DNA of 46,028 nucleotides, from positions 1 through 46,028 of the forward strand of contig DATBFX010000208.1 in assembly GCA_036558305.1 (NCBI GenBank), given 5' to 3'. This DNA is from DATBFX01 sp036558305. GTDB lineage: Bacteria; Chloroflexota; Chloroflexia; Thermomicrobiales; UBA6265. The translations under genes and the position numbers were made by a program. Of the stretch, positions 1 to 8,505 are shown one piece after another (the stretch's first letter is position 1; each line of letters opens with the position of its first letter). The notes under the pieces were generated by a model. The model was given only the letters and a program-made list of their open reading frames with translations. It was not told the DNA's origin and did no database searches.

Positions 1-2327
1 AGGAGCGACAGCTTCGCGGACGACCAGCGGCTCGTGGGCATCGGCGCCGCGACCTCGATGGCCCACAGCGGCCGGCCCTGAAACGACCGCCCGATCTGCC
101 TTGTCGTGACGCCGGGTCGCTCTCTCAACCGCGCCAGGAGCGGCGGCAAGTCGTTTCCGAAGAGAATGCGATCGGCGGGCGGTCCCTCGGGCGAAGGCGG
201 AATGCCGGCAAGACCGTCCGCAAGAACGGGAAGGTTGAGCGAGATCGACTCGGCCGCGCCGACGTGGATCGTGATCGGCAGCGAAGTTCCGTCGATCGGT
301 GCGGCCTGCGTTCCGGCGGCGACGGCACGCAGGTGCGCCCCGACCGCGCTCGAATCGGAGCCGGGAGGGAGATCCAGCGTGACGTCGAGACCGGTCAAAC
401 CTGCGGGACCGACCGCGAGCCCGGTCACCCTGACACCGGGCGTCGCAAGCGATCCCGGCGGCGCCTCCCGGCTCAGGCCGGTCAGCGCCACGCGGGCGCG
501 CGGCGCCCGTCCTGGAGTGACGTGGATGAATGGCAAGATGGCGCCCGGTCCGGTCAATTCGTCACCGCCGAGGCTTTTGCCGTACGCACCGAGCCAGTCG
601 AGACTGCCGAAGTAGACGTCCTCGTGCAGGGCTTCGGCGGCCGAGTCGAGTTCCTCGCGCAGACCGAGCGGCTCGTTCGGTTCGCTGACCCAGGCCTCGA
701 CGCGGAGCGCCGCGAAGAGCGGTTGATCTGCCAGGTGCGGCGGTCCACCGGCATGCTCACGGACGTGTTCGCCGACGCGGGGAAGAACGACCTCTCGATA
801 CCAAACCCAGAAGCGGTCGCAGTCCGTCGGGACGTCGCGATCGAAGACGACCGTGTCGCCGCGGGTTGCCCGGACACCGCCGGTACTGACGAGAACACTG
901 CCGCGGGACGGATCGAGCGACAGGTAGGGAAGTTCGTACCAGCGGGGCGCGAACGAGTCGCGCCAGATCGGGGAGCCGTCTCGGTAGGCGACGGTCTCGT
1001 AGATCGCGCCGCCGGTGGTGGTTTGCTCGACCAGATCGATCGCGGCGAGCGGCAATCCGAGCGCCGAAGCGAGAAGTTCGTCGCCGGGATAGAGTTCTTG
1101 GAGCCACCGGATCGGCAGGTCGAGACGGGGCGGCGTGTCCTCCGTTGCCGGCACCGGCGCGTAGCGCAACTCGACCCGGTCGATCCCGACGAGTCGGCTC
1201 AGGGCGGGGATCACGTCCTCCCGTATCCAGGACAACCCCGCTTTGTAGGCGGAGCGGACGCGGACCCCGACGTCACCGGTCCCAGGGAGCGCGGAGGCGA
1301 CGAGGGCGGCAACCTCGGTCTCCAACGCCCGCCGGATCTCGGGTGGCTCGCTGACGAGGACGAGCAGGTCGATTGGTGCCTCCCCGGTCCCGGCCAGGAC
1401 CGGGATCAGCTCGTCGCGAACGAGATCGCGCACGCGGTCGACTTCCCACCGCTCCTCCCATTCGAGGGCGAAGACTGCTGGCGAATCCGCCGACGAAAGG
1501 GGTACACCGGAAGCCAGGTCCTTGATCGCTTCGACGACGCGGACTACGTCTGCGGGCGAGGTAGTCTCAGCGTCAACCACCGGCCACGTCGAAGCGAGGA
1601 TCTGCACCAGCGTGGCCATACTGCCGGCGTCGCCTCTGAGTTCGAGCCGACCGTCGACGAGGCGAAGCTGCGCGACCTCGCCCGGCAACGCCCGTGTTGA
1701 CCCTGTCAGATCGACGGCAAACACCTCGGCAGGGAACTCGGTCCCCGCGGCGACGGCGAGCGGAAGATCGATGCCGCCGCTTTCCAAACCGAGCCGCGCG
1801 GCAAACTCGATCGCGGCAACACCGATCGCCGGCGGACACGGGTCGGGCAAAAGAAGGACGAGTCGCGTCCCATCAGGCAGGTGGTCGCCGTCGCGATCGC
1901 GAAGCAATCCTGAGGGCGTGAACAGTTTCCCAAGGTCGGTGATCGCCGGCGGTCGCTCCGGCGCGGCGTCCCGGATAGCGACCGGTGACACGCCCGCCGT
2001 CGCAAGTGCGCTCGCGTCTTCGACCGTCCGCAAAACCACCCCGCCAGACGTGTGCTCCGCGGAACCCTCGCCAGGAAGGACGAAGATCGGGATGCAATCG
2101 GGCGGCAAGGGGTCGCCGGAGGCGAGCACGACACGGTCCGGAAGCCCGGCCGTCTCCAGACCCAATCGTGCCGCCAGGTCGATCAACGCGCACCAGAAGG
2201 GTGTGTCGATCAGAGCGGGATCGGGTGGGAGGACGATGCGGACGGCGAGATCGTCCGGGTGCCCGTCGCCGTTGGCATCGAGCAGGAAACCCCCGATGCG
2301 GTAAGGATCGGCTGGGCGGTCAACCAT
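1..2327 (-). CDS. Large M14-type zinc carboxypeptidase-like protein, C-terminus cut by window edge
   Basis: The reverse strand is open from an ATG at 2327 to the window edge, giving 775 residues with no stop. The last part (about residues 745-759, IGRSFQGRPLWAIEV) matches the entry to an M14 carboxypeptidase domain; the zinc ligands would lie beyond the window. The N-terminus holds two similar modules, about residues 13-90 and 138-205, each opening with an Asp-rich calcium-loop-like motif (DANGDGHPDD; DRDGDHLPD) followed by an (A)ARLGLE helix. No signal peptide is visible. The start overlaps the stop of the PxpBC-AccB gene by 8 bases, so translation is probably coupled. I am fairly sure of the frame and moderately sure of the M14 assignment; cleavage of oligopeptides or N-acyl amino acids is an inference. 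Confidence 0.75.
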   Translation of the reverse strand, partial: MVDRPADPYRIGGFLLDANGDGHPDDLAVRIVLPPDPALIDTPFWCALIDLAARLGLETAGLPDRVVLASGDPLPPDCIPIFVLPGEGSAEHTSGGVVLRTVEDASALATAGVSPVAIRDAAPERPPAITDLGKLFTPSGLLRDRDGDHLPDGTRLVLLLPDPCPPAIGVAAIEFAARLGLESGGIDLPLAVAAGTEFPAEVFAVDLTGSTRALPGEVAQLRLVDGRLELRGDAGSMATLVQILASTWPVVDAETTSPADVVRVVEAIKDLASGVPLSSADSPAVFALEWEERWEVDRVRDLVRDELIPVLAGTGEAPIDLLVLVSEPPEIRRALETEVAALVASALPGTGDVGVRVRSAYKAGLSWIREDVIPALSRLVGIDRVELRYAPVPATEDTPPRLDLPIRWLQELYPGDELLASALGLPLAAIDLVEQTTTGGAIYETVAYRDGSPIWRDSFAPRWYELPYLSLDPSRGSVLVSTGGVRATRGDTVVFDRDVPTDCDRFWVWYREVVLPRVGEHVREHAGGPPHLADQPLFAALRVEAWVSEPNEPLGLREELDSAAEALHEDVYFGSLDWLGAYGKSLGGDELTGPGAILPFIHVTPGRAPRARVALTGLSREAPPGSLATPGVRVTGLAVGPAGLTGLDVTLDLPPGSDSSAVGAHLRAVAAGTQAAPIDGTSLPITIHVGAAESISLNLPVLADGLAGIPPSPEGPPADRILFGNDLPPLLARLRERPGVTTRQIGRSFQGRPLWAIEVAAPMPTSRWSSAKLSL

Positions 2328-4593
2328 CGCCGTTCTCCGCCGGTACCAGCCGTGCGATCGGTTGGCCGAATTCGACGAACTGGCCGTCCTCGACGAGGAA
2401 GGCGACGAGGGTGCCCGCGTGCGGAGCCTGGATCTCGTGGTACGTTTTCATCACCTCCAACAGCGCGAGCGTCTGACCCGCATCGATCCGAGCGCCCTCC
2501 TCGACGAGGACCGGGAGATCGGGCGCGCTGCGCCGGTAGAAGACACCGAGCACGGGCGCCGTGACGGTCGTTTCGGCCTGCGCCCGGTTCGGCAGATTTC
2601 GCTCCGGCGCGGCAAGCGCGGATTCGACGCTTCGGTGCAACTCCAGCGTGAGCCCGGCGCCGGCGAGTTCGAGCCGGAACGAAGAGATGCCGGCGGCCTG
2701 GGCGGCCTTGATCACCTCGACGACGCCGGCAGGATCCCACGCACCGCCGTTGTCCACGCTCGCCGTTCCTCCCAATTCCGCGGCGACCTCGCCCGGCCCC
2801 CAACCGGTGAAGACGGTTGGCCCGTCGACGACCGCGCTCGGGCCGAGACCGGCTCGATAGCTCACGGTCTCGGCGCGGGCCTCATCCGGCGTCACCGCCG
2901 TGAACCGGACCAGTGCGCCGGGACGAAGTTGCGCGAAGCGGTCGAGATCCGCCCCGATCGCGGTGGCGATCTTGACATAGCCGCCGACGGTTTGCCGGGC
3001 GGCCAGGAGGACGATCGGCTGACCGTCGCCGGGGACCTGAATGGCGCCGTGGGCGATCCCTTCGCTGACCAGATCGGCGTTGTCCGCGTGCGCGATCGCC
3101 GGTCCGGTCAGACGGACACCGGTCCGGTTCGCCTTCGTCGAAACCGCGTATTCCGCGCCGAGAAAGGTCGCGATGCCGTCGGCAGTAAAGCGATCCTGTT
3201 GCGGACCGAGCACGACGCGGGCGGTCATGGAGGGTGCGTGGTTCGGCGGGGGCGCTGCCAACCGGCGGCGAAGAAGTGCTTCGATCGCGGGTTCCGCGCT
3301 GCGCAAGGGAATCTCGTCGCCAGCGCGCAAGGGGCGACCGTCAAGACCTCCGAAGTGCCCGACGAGATCGGTACTCCGGCTGCCGAGGACTGGATCGATG
3401 GCCAGACCGCCCGCGACGCAGAGGTAGGCACGGGCTCCGTTGCCGGTGCCCGTGGCCGGATCGAACGAGAAGTCGTCACCTTCCCCGACGGAGACCGGTT
3501 GCCAGAGCGGGACCGGCGAGCCGTTGAGCTGGGCGCCCAGGTCGGCACCGGTCAGGGCAACGGTCGTCGGGCCACCGAACACGAGCGTCGGGCCGAGGAG
3601 CGTGATCTCCAAACCGGCCTCACCGGGATCGTTGGCAAGGAGGCGGTTGCCAAGGATCAGGGCCGTGCGGTCCAGCGCGCCGCCCGGCGCCACACCGAAT
3701 CGGGCCAGACCCGGTCGCCCGAGGTCCTGGATCGTCGTCAACATACCGGGCTGGACGACGCGGATCGATGCCGGCAGGTCCGGCGCTTCCCGCGTGGGGC
3801 GGAGAGATTCCTCGGCTTCGCTCGGAATGACGGATTGGGAATGAGCGGCGCTGCTCAAGAAATCGTCATTCCGAGCTTGTCGAGGAATCTCTCCGCCCCG
3901 ATCGCACAAAGCCTCGAATTCGTCAGCACCGATCTGCCGGAACCTCACACCATCGCCCGGATGGAGGAGGAAGGGATCGGCGCGGGCCGGATCGAACAGG
4001 CGGAGGGGCGTGCGGCCGATCAGGCGCCAGCCACCGGGGGTTTCCAGGGGGTAGACACCGGTCTGGGTGCCGCCGATGCCGACGCTGCCGGGCGGGGTCC
4101 GCGTCCGCGGCTGCGGCAGGCGCGGTGTCGCGAGCTCGGGCGGCAACCCCATCAGGTAATCCCAGCCGGGCGCGAAACCGCCACAGGCGACCCGATACGA
4201 AGCGCCCGAGTGGCGCGCGATGACCTCGTCCGTCGTGAACCCCGTGTGCGACGCGACGTCATCCAAGTCCGGACCGAACGCGCCGCCGTACACGACCGGT
4301 ATCTCGACTTCACGCTCGGGTGCCTCCGATTCTGGCGGTAGCGAAGCGGCGATCTCCCGGATCTCGCGTTCGAGCGACGAAGGATCGGTTTGAACCGGAT
4401 CGAAGCTGACCAGGATCGTCGCGTAGGCGGGTACGACGTCGTCGACCCCGGCGAGTCGGCGGGCGTCGAGGGCCGCGGTGAGCATCCAAGCGGCGGCGAC
4501 GACGTCGGCGTCGATGAGCGGCTCATCGCCGAACCGGATCAGCAGTGCGGAGTCGGCCAGCGGGGCGAAGGTCAGGTTCGGAAGCCGCGTCAT
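2320..4593 (-). CDS. Fused 5-oxoprolinase subunits PxpB-PxpC with C-terminal AccB-like biotin carrier domain
   Basis: A 757-residue protein. Residues 1-228 are PxpB/KipI (AHS1) with the typical GFAPGWDYLMGLP stretch and a GGTQTGVYP loop. About 275-570 are PxpC/KipA (AHS2), with QPGMLTTIQDLGRPG near its start. About 615-757 resemble a complete AccB: an N-terminal helix-strand segment, then a biotinyl domain with EVMKTY, where Lys716 would carry biotin. PxpB and PxpC with PxpA hydrolyse 5-oxoproline with ATP; the same AHS1/AHS2 folds form the carboxyltransferase of urea carboxylase, which does use a BCCP. The biotin domain therefore suggests carboxylation chemistry, but no biotin carboxylase is present here. 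Start ATG overlaps the pxpA stop as ATGA. Residues 232-266, between the domains, are encoded by a palindromic repeat. Confidence 0.92.
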   Translation of the reverse strand: MTRLPNLTFAPLADSALLIRFGDEPLIDADVVAAAWMLTAALDARRLAGVDDVVPAYATILVSFDPVQTDPSSLEREIREIAASLPPESEAPEREVEIPVVYGGAFGPDLDDVASHTGFTTDEVIARHSGASYRVACGGFAPGWDYLMGLPPELATPRLPQPRTRTPPGSVGIGGTQTGVYPLETPGGWRLIGRTPLRLFDPARADPFLLHPGDGVRFRQIGADEFEALCDRGGEIPRQARNDDFLSSAAHSQSVIPSEAEESLRPTREAPDLPASIRVVQPGMLTTIQDLGRPGLARFGVAPGGALDRTALILGNRLLANDPGEAGLEITLLGPTLVFGGPTTVALTGADLGAQLNGSPVPLWQPVSVGEGDDFSFDPATGTGNGARAYLCVAGGLAIDPVLGSRSTDLVGHFGGLDGRPLRAGDEIPLRSAEPAIEALLRRRLAAPPPNHAPSMTARVVLGPQQDRFTADGIATFLGAEYAVSTKANRTGVRLTGPAIAHADNADLVSEGIAHGAIQVPGDGQPIVLLAARQTVGGYVKIATAIGADLDRFAQLRPGALVRFTAVTPDEARAETVSYRAGLGPSAVVDGPTVFTGWGPGEVAAELGGTASVDNGGAWDPAGVVEVIKAAQAAGISSFRLELAGAGLTLELHRSVESALAAPERNLPNRAQAETTVTAPVLGVFYRRSAPDLPVLVEEGARIDAGQTLALLEVMKTYHEIQAPHAGTLVAFLVEDGQFVEFGQPIARLVPAENGDG
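3796..3899. repeat. Palindromic repeat element inserted in frame in the PxpB-PxpC linker
   Basis: Left arm 3796-3832 and right arm 3864-3899 are inverted copies: 19 outer bases (GGGGCGGAGAGATTCCTCG) and 12 inner bases (CTCGGAATGACG) match exactly, with a 31-base loop. The 104-base element is read through in frame and encodes about 35 residues including RQARNDD and EEAESL-like strings (the protein reads VIPSEAEESLR). It lies exactly between the two catalytic domains, where extra residues would be tolerated. Confidence 0.85.
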
Positions 4594-5369
4594 GGCGCTC
4601 CCGGCGCGCGGATGGCGATGCCCGCCGCTTCCAACCCGCGGCGGACGGCCTGGACGATCTCGACCGCGCCCGGTGTGTCCGAATGGGTGCAGATGGTATC
4701 GGCTTGCAACTTCAGGTCCTGACCGTCGATCGTCGTCAGCACGCCCTCGGTGACGAGGCGAACCATCCGCCGTGCCGCCTCCTCCGGTTCGGTGATCATC
4801 GCGCCGGGGAGGCGGCGGTTGACCAGACTGCCGTCGGCGTTGTAGGCGCGATCGGCAAAGGCTTCGCGGGCGATCCGCAACCCGGCCGCTTCGCCGGCGG
4901 CGAGGAGGGCGGAACCCGGCATCGCGAAGAGGAGCAGTTCAGGGTTGTAGGCGCGGATCGCCTCGGCGATGGCGCCGGCCAGTCCTTCGTCCTTCATCGT
5001 CACGTTCGAGAGGGCGCCGTGGGGTTTGACGTGCTGCATGGGGACCCCGGCCGCGCGGCAAAAGGCGTCGAGGGCACCGAGCTGGTAGAGGGCGTCGGTG
5101 CGGACCTCGTCGGGGGTGGCGGCGATGACGCGGCGACCGAACCCAACGAGATCGGGGAAACCGGGATGGGCGCCGATGCCGACGCCGTGCTGCCGGCACG
5201 CCGCGACCGTCCGCTCCAGCGTGCGCGGGTCGCCGCCGTGGAACCCGCAGGCGACGTTGGCGCTGGAGATGAGCGGGAAAAGCTCGGTGTCGTAACCAAT
5301 GCGGAGCACGCCGTAGCTCTCGCCGAGGTCGCTGTTGAGATCGATGGTCGTGGTCTGTAGCTTAGCCAA
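4590..5369 (-). CDS. pxpA: 5-oxoprolinase subunit A (LamB/YcsF family)
   Basis: The 259-residue product is a typical PxpA: DLNSDLGESYG near the N-terminus, then SANVACGFHGGDP and HPGFPDLVGFGRR, which belong to the deacetylase-like TIM barrel that opens the 5-oxoproline ring. The reading frame continues upstream to an ATG at 5456, but family length (about 250) and an AAGGG ribosome site nine bases upstream favour the TTG at 5369. The stop overlaps the ATG of the PxpBC-AccB gene (ATGA), indicating a translationally coupled operon pxpA, pxpBC-accB, M14 peptidase. Function is secure as a family call; whether the native substrate is 5-oxoproline or a related lactam is open, given the fused biotin domain. 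Confidence 0.93.
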   Translation of the reverse strand: MAKLQTTTIDLNSDLGESYGVLRIGYDTELFPLISSANVACGFHGGDPRTLERTVAACRQHGVGIGAHPGFPDLVGFGRRVIAATPDEVRTDALYQLGALDAFCRAAGVPMQHVKPHGALSNVTMKDEGLAGAIAEAIRAYNPELLLFAMPGSALLAAGEAAGLRIAREAFADRAYNADGSLVNRRLPGAMITEPEEAARRMVRLVTEGVLTTIDGQDLKLQADTICTHSDTPGAVEIVQAVRRGLEAAGIAIRAPGAP

Positions 5370-5547
5370 CGTCGGATGCCCTTCACGAACGGGTTTCGCG
5401 CGACCCGCACTCCTGACTATCGTGGGCATTGTTTCGAAGGTTGCGTGGGAGCGCAATACCGGTGACGCGGCCTCCCGTCGACGAGATCATCGTGCCGTTC
5501 GCATGAGAACGGTGCCATTCACTTCGGGCGACTCAACAGAACAACCA

Positions 5548-5577
5548 TTGACACGGTTCGTTCGAAACCCCTACCAT
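5548..5577 (+). promoter_or_regulatory. Candidate sigma70-type promoter for the rhodanese-receptor operon
   Basis: TTGACA at 5548-5553 and TACCAT at 5572-5577 are separated by 18 bases. It lies in the 537-base divergent gap between pxpA and the rhodanese gene and reads toward the latter. Just downstream, GTTAC occurs at about 5578 and 5597 and its inverse GTAAC near 5609, which could be an operator; this part is speculative. No other gene is visible in the gap 5370-5906. Confidence 0.45.
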
Positions 5578-5673
5578 GTTACGCCGAGCGAGAATCTGTT
5601 ACAGCAAGCGTAACTTACGTCGATGCGCAACTTCACCGCACGGTGGTGGCTGGCCACCGGCCCTTTCGGGCGC

Positions 5674-5707
5674 GTCGCACCCAACCGCGACCGCGGTTGG
5701 GTGCGAC
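5674..5707. repeat. 34-base palindrome in the pxpA/rhodanese divergent gap
   Basis: A perfect 16-base inverted repeat (GTCGCACCCAACCGCG and its complement) around a 2-base centre. It has no T-run on either strand, so a simple intrinsic terminator is unlikely. It may be a mobile palindrome like others in this window or a protein binding site. The surrounding 5710-5870 stretch is GC-rich and shows no open frame with a ribosome site. Confidence 0.7.
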
Positions 5708-5906
5708 GGCGGTGCGGGCGCCGGAGAGGAGGTTGGAAGCGGAGGGATGCGTTCCGTGTTTCCGATCCCTGCCCGGCCGCGTGCGCGGCACGCGGGGACG
5801 GAGCGCCGTGAGCCCGTACTGAGCGAAAACGCGTAAACCTTGGGCGCTCGTCAACAGTCGGCAACGGTCGGTGTCGGACGGCGACGAGCCGGTGCCGGAG
5901 GCGCTT

Positions 5907-6533
5907 ATGCAAAAGGCAATTCCACGGCCCAAAACCGTTTCGTTTCCCACGAACGTGCCGCGCGTGGCGGTCATCGGGGTGGTCGCCGCCGTGATCTTTG
6001 CGGCGGGCGGGTTTGCCGCCGGTCAAGACCTCCAGGGCATGCTCCATCCCAATCGGCATCTCCTCGAAAAGCAGGCGCAGCCGCTGGCAGGCGGTGTCGG
6101 GCTGGTGACGCCGGAGCAGGTGCTGGCCGCCGGCAAGGGGAACTACCTCCTGGTCGACGTGCGTGGGCACGACGCCTACGAGTTTGCCCACGCGGTCGGG
6201 GCGATCTCGATGCCGGAGGCGGAGATCGACCAGATGGCCGGCAAACTGCCGACCGATCGCACCGTGGTTCTCTACTGCACCTGCCCCGACGAGAAAACCA
6301 GTCTCCGCGCCGGGCGGACCCTGGCCGGTGTCTACCACCTGACGAACCTGGTCGTCCTGAAGGGCGGGATGCTCGCCTTCCGAAAGGCGGGCGGTGCCTT
6401 GTCGAGCGATGCGACCGATTCCGCGATCGAACACCAGGGGTGCGGCTGTACCGTGACGTCCCCCGCATTCAAGCTCTGGGTGATGAACAACGAGGCCAAG
6501 GCGGCGTCGCCTCGGCTCTCGCCGTTCTCGTGA
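5907..6533 (+). CDS. Membrane-anchored rhodanese-domain protein
   Basis: A 208-residue protein with one N-terminal membrane helix (about residues 18-40) followed by a rhodanese domain starting near residue 65. The active-site loop reads YCTCPDEKTS, with Cys126 fitting the C-x4-R/T catalytic loop; Asp84 and Arg86 in LLVDVRG are typical. The C-terminus carries a GCGC cluster after the domain. The frame is open from a GTG at 5871, but the ATG at 5907 has GGAGG five bases upstream and is preferred. The domain should face the outside of the membrane. The peptide-receptor gene follows after 16 bases, so co-transcription is likely. Substrate unknown: sulfur transfer, or arsenate/selenium or redox roles are all possible. 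Confidence 0.88.
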   Translation: MQKAIPRPKTVSFPTNVPRVAVIGVVAAVIFAAGGFAAGQDLQGMLHPNRHLLEKQAQPLAGGVGLVTPEQVLAAGKGNYLLVDVRGHDAYEFAHAVGAISMPEAEIDQMAGKLPTDRTVVLYCTCPDEKTSLRAGRTLAGVYHLTNLVVLKGGMLAFRKAGGALSSDATDSAIEHQGCGCTVTSPAFKLWVMNNEAKAASPRLSPFS

Positions 6534-6549
6534 TGGGGAGGAGCGCGTG

Positions 6550-8280
6550 ATGTCTGACGAGACCAGGGACCTCGAAACTCCTGCCACCGAATCGTCACCG
6601 ACGCGGTTGAACCGCCGCCAGGTCGTCAAAGCCGGTGCGGGTGTGGGTGCCGTCGCCGCGGGAGTCGGCGGCTTCGCGCTCGGAGCCCGACGCGGCAACG
6701 AGACCGCGATCGCCGCCGGTGGGGCGAACCGGGCGGCCGAGCTGCGCGCGGCGCGGCAGAACGCGAACGTCATCGTTGCCGGCTGGGAACAGGACGTCGG
6801 GACGTTGGACCCCGCCAAGACGATCTGCGGCCACGAGGTCCGTGTCGTCAACCAGTTCGCCAAGACCCTCTGGGGACTGGAGGGCAGCAGCCCGGAGAAG
6901 GTCGGGATGCTCGCCGAGAGCTGGCAGGGCTCGGAGGATGGTCTCACCTGGACCGTCAAGTTGCGGCAAGGAGTGACCTTCCAGGACGGGACCCCGGTCG
7001 ACGCGGCGGCGGTGAAGTGGAGTTTCGACCGCTTCCTCGACAAGAACAATCCCTACTATGATCCGCCCTACAACCTGCTCAGCTACTACCTGGGCGGACC
7101 CGACAGCGAGAAAGGGATCAAGAGCGTCGAGGTGGTTGATCCGCTCACCCTGACGATCACGCTCAAGCAACTCGACCCGATCATCGAGACCTACCTGTCG
7201 GTCGGCTACTGTGCCGTCGTCTCGCCGACGGCCGTCCAGAAGCTCGGTAACGCCGGCTTTGCCGAAAAACCGGCCTGCACCGGTCCTTTCATGGTCTCCG
7301 AGTGGGAAAAGGGCGTCCGCATCGTCCTCGACCGCTTCGACGGCTACTACGGCGAGAAGGCCAAGGTCGACCAGCTCATCATCCGCCCGATCGTCGAGAA
7401 CGCGGCGCGGCTGACGGCGCTTCAGCAGGGCGAGATCGACTTCGTCGTCGCCCTGAGTCCGGAGTTCATCCCGACGGTCCAGGGCGACCCGAATCTCCAA
7501 CTCCTGCAGGCACCCGGCTACCACATCTGGTGGATCGCGCTCAACGTCCACGTCCAGCCGCTCGACAACGTCAAGGTGCGTCAGGCGCTCAATTACGCGG
7601 TCGACAAGCAGGCGATCGTCGACACGATCCTGCAGGGAGCGGCGACGCTCTCCAACGGACCGATCATCGGCCACTCCTGGGCCAACGATCCGTCGGTGCT
7701 GCCGTATCCCCACGACCCGGACAAGGCAAAGGCGCTCCTGGCAGAGGCCGGGTACGCGGACGGCTTCTCGGTCAAGTTCTGGGTGCCGGAGTCGGGGTCG
7801 GGGATGATCGCGCCGAAGGAGATCGGTCAGATCGTCCAGTCGGACCTGGAGAAGGTCGGCGTCAAGGCCGAGATCGTCACCCAGGAGTGGGTCAGCTACG
7901 TCGCGGACTGGCAGAACAAGGGGCTCGATGCCGGCGGGTACGGGCTGGCCGAGATGAGCTGGAACTTCTCCTCGACCGACCCGGCCGAGTGGCTCGACCC
8001 GAACATCCCGACCAGCGCCCATCCCCCGGGAGGCGGTTTCAACGGCTCCTTCTACTCCAACCCGCAGGTCGACGACCTCCTCACCAAGGCGAGGACGACC
8101 TTCAATCAGGACGAGCGGGCGACCTACTTCAAGCAGGCTCAGGCGATCATGCGCGAAGATTGCCCCTGGATCTTCATGTTCAGTGCCAACAACGTCGCCG
8201 CTGCCACCGCCCGCCTCAAGGGCATCGAGCTGAGTTCCGACCCGGGCGTGATCAGCTTCGAGCGTGGCTACTTCGAGTAG
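6550..8280 (+). CDS. Tat-exported oligopeptide-type ABC receptor (SBP family 5), operon 1
   Basis: About 576 residues. The N-terminus has a twin-arginine signal (LNRRQVVKAGAG followed by an Ala/Gly-rich hydrophobic stretch). The mature part is a DppA/OppA-like receptor: GTLDPAKT near the start, then SWQGSEDGLTWTVKLRQGV and FQDGTPVDAAAVKWSFDR, hallmark segments of family 5. Such receptors bind peptides, nickel chelates or sugars outside the membrane. A GTG at 6547 is in frame, but the ATG at 6550 sits better behind GGGGAGGAG. DppB and DppC homologues follow on the same strand after a long inverted repeat. No ATPase gene is present in the operon. Ligand cannot be assigned; the downstream M24 and nitrilase genes hint at peptides or amides. 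Confidence 0.93.
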   Translation: MSDETRDLETPATESSPTRLNRRQVVKAGAGVGAVAAGVGGFALGARRGNETAIAAGGANRAAELRAARQNANVIVAGWEQDVGTLDPAKTICGHEVRVVNQFAKTLWGLEGSSPEKVGMLAESWQGSEDGLTWTVKLRQGVTFQDGTPVDAAAVKWSFDRFLDKNNPYYDPPYNLLSYYLGGPDSEKGIKSVEVVDPLTLTITLKQLDPIIETYLSVGYCAVVSPTAVQKLGNAGFAEKPACTGPFMVSEWEKGVRIVLDRFDGYYGEKAKVDQLIIRPIVENAARLTALQQGEIDFVVALSPEFIPTVQGDPNLQLLQAPGYHIWWIALNVHVQPLDNVKVRQALNYAVDKQAIVDTILQGAATLSNGPIIGHSWANDPSVLPYPHDPDKAKALLAEAGYADGFSVKFWVPESGSGMIAPKEIGQIVQSDLEKVGVKAEIVTQEWVSYVADWQNKGLDAGGYGLAEMSWNFSSTDPAEWLDPNIPTSAHPPGGGFNGSFYSNPQVDDLLTKARTTFNQDERATYFKQAQAIMREDCPWIFMFSANNVAAATARLKGIELSSDPGVISFERGYFE

Positions 8281-8488
8281 ACGGACAGACGGACAGACGG
8301 ACAGACGGACAGACGTGAGATGAACGCAGAAGGCGGGCGGCGCGAGGTTGGGGTAGGGGCGGACCGCCGTGTCCGCCCTGTCCCGAAGGCCGCGCAGGCC
8401 GCGAGAGGGCGGACACGGCGGTCCGCCCCTTCGAAAGGCGCGCAGGCGACCGTTCTGTCCGTCTGTCCGTCTGTCCGTCTGTCCGTCT
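8281..8488. repeat. Nested inverted repeat built from an 8-base tandem repeat, between receptor and dppB of operon 1
   Basis: A direct array of the unit CGGACAGA (35 bases, 8281-8315) starts at the base after the receptor stop codon. Its inverted copy (35 bases, 8454-8488) ends 17 bases before the dppB ATG. Inside, 8356-8379 and 8406-8429 form a second perfect 24-base inverted pair belonging to the GTAGGGGCGGACC family seen also at 10449 and 35039. The transcript should fold into a very stable two-tier hairpin. Confidence 0.95.
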
Positions 8489-8505
8489 CGCCTCGGTGAC
8501 GCGCC

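Noticed and set aside
3796..3899. Intrinsic terminator within the operon
   Set aside because: The element is inside an intact reading frame that continues into a good PxpC domain.
2362..4341. 659-codon open frame on the plus strand
   Set aside because: It is the antisense shadow of the PxpBC-AccB gene: Arg/Gly/Asp-rich, no domain, no ribosome site. The same holds for long frames at 264-1700, 20535-22220, 25716-27923 and 43105-45129.
8281..8488. Possible CRISPR array
   Set aside because: Units are 7-8 bases and directly contiguous, without unique spacers, and no cas genes are present.
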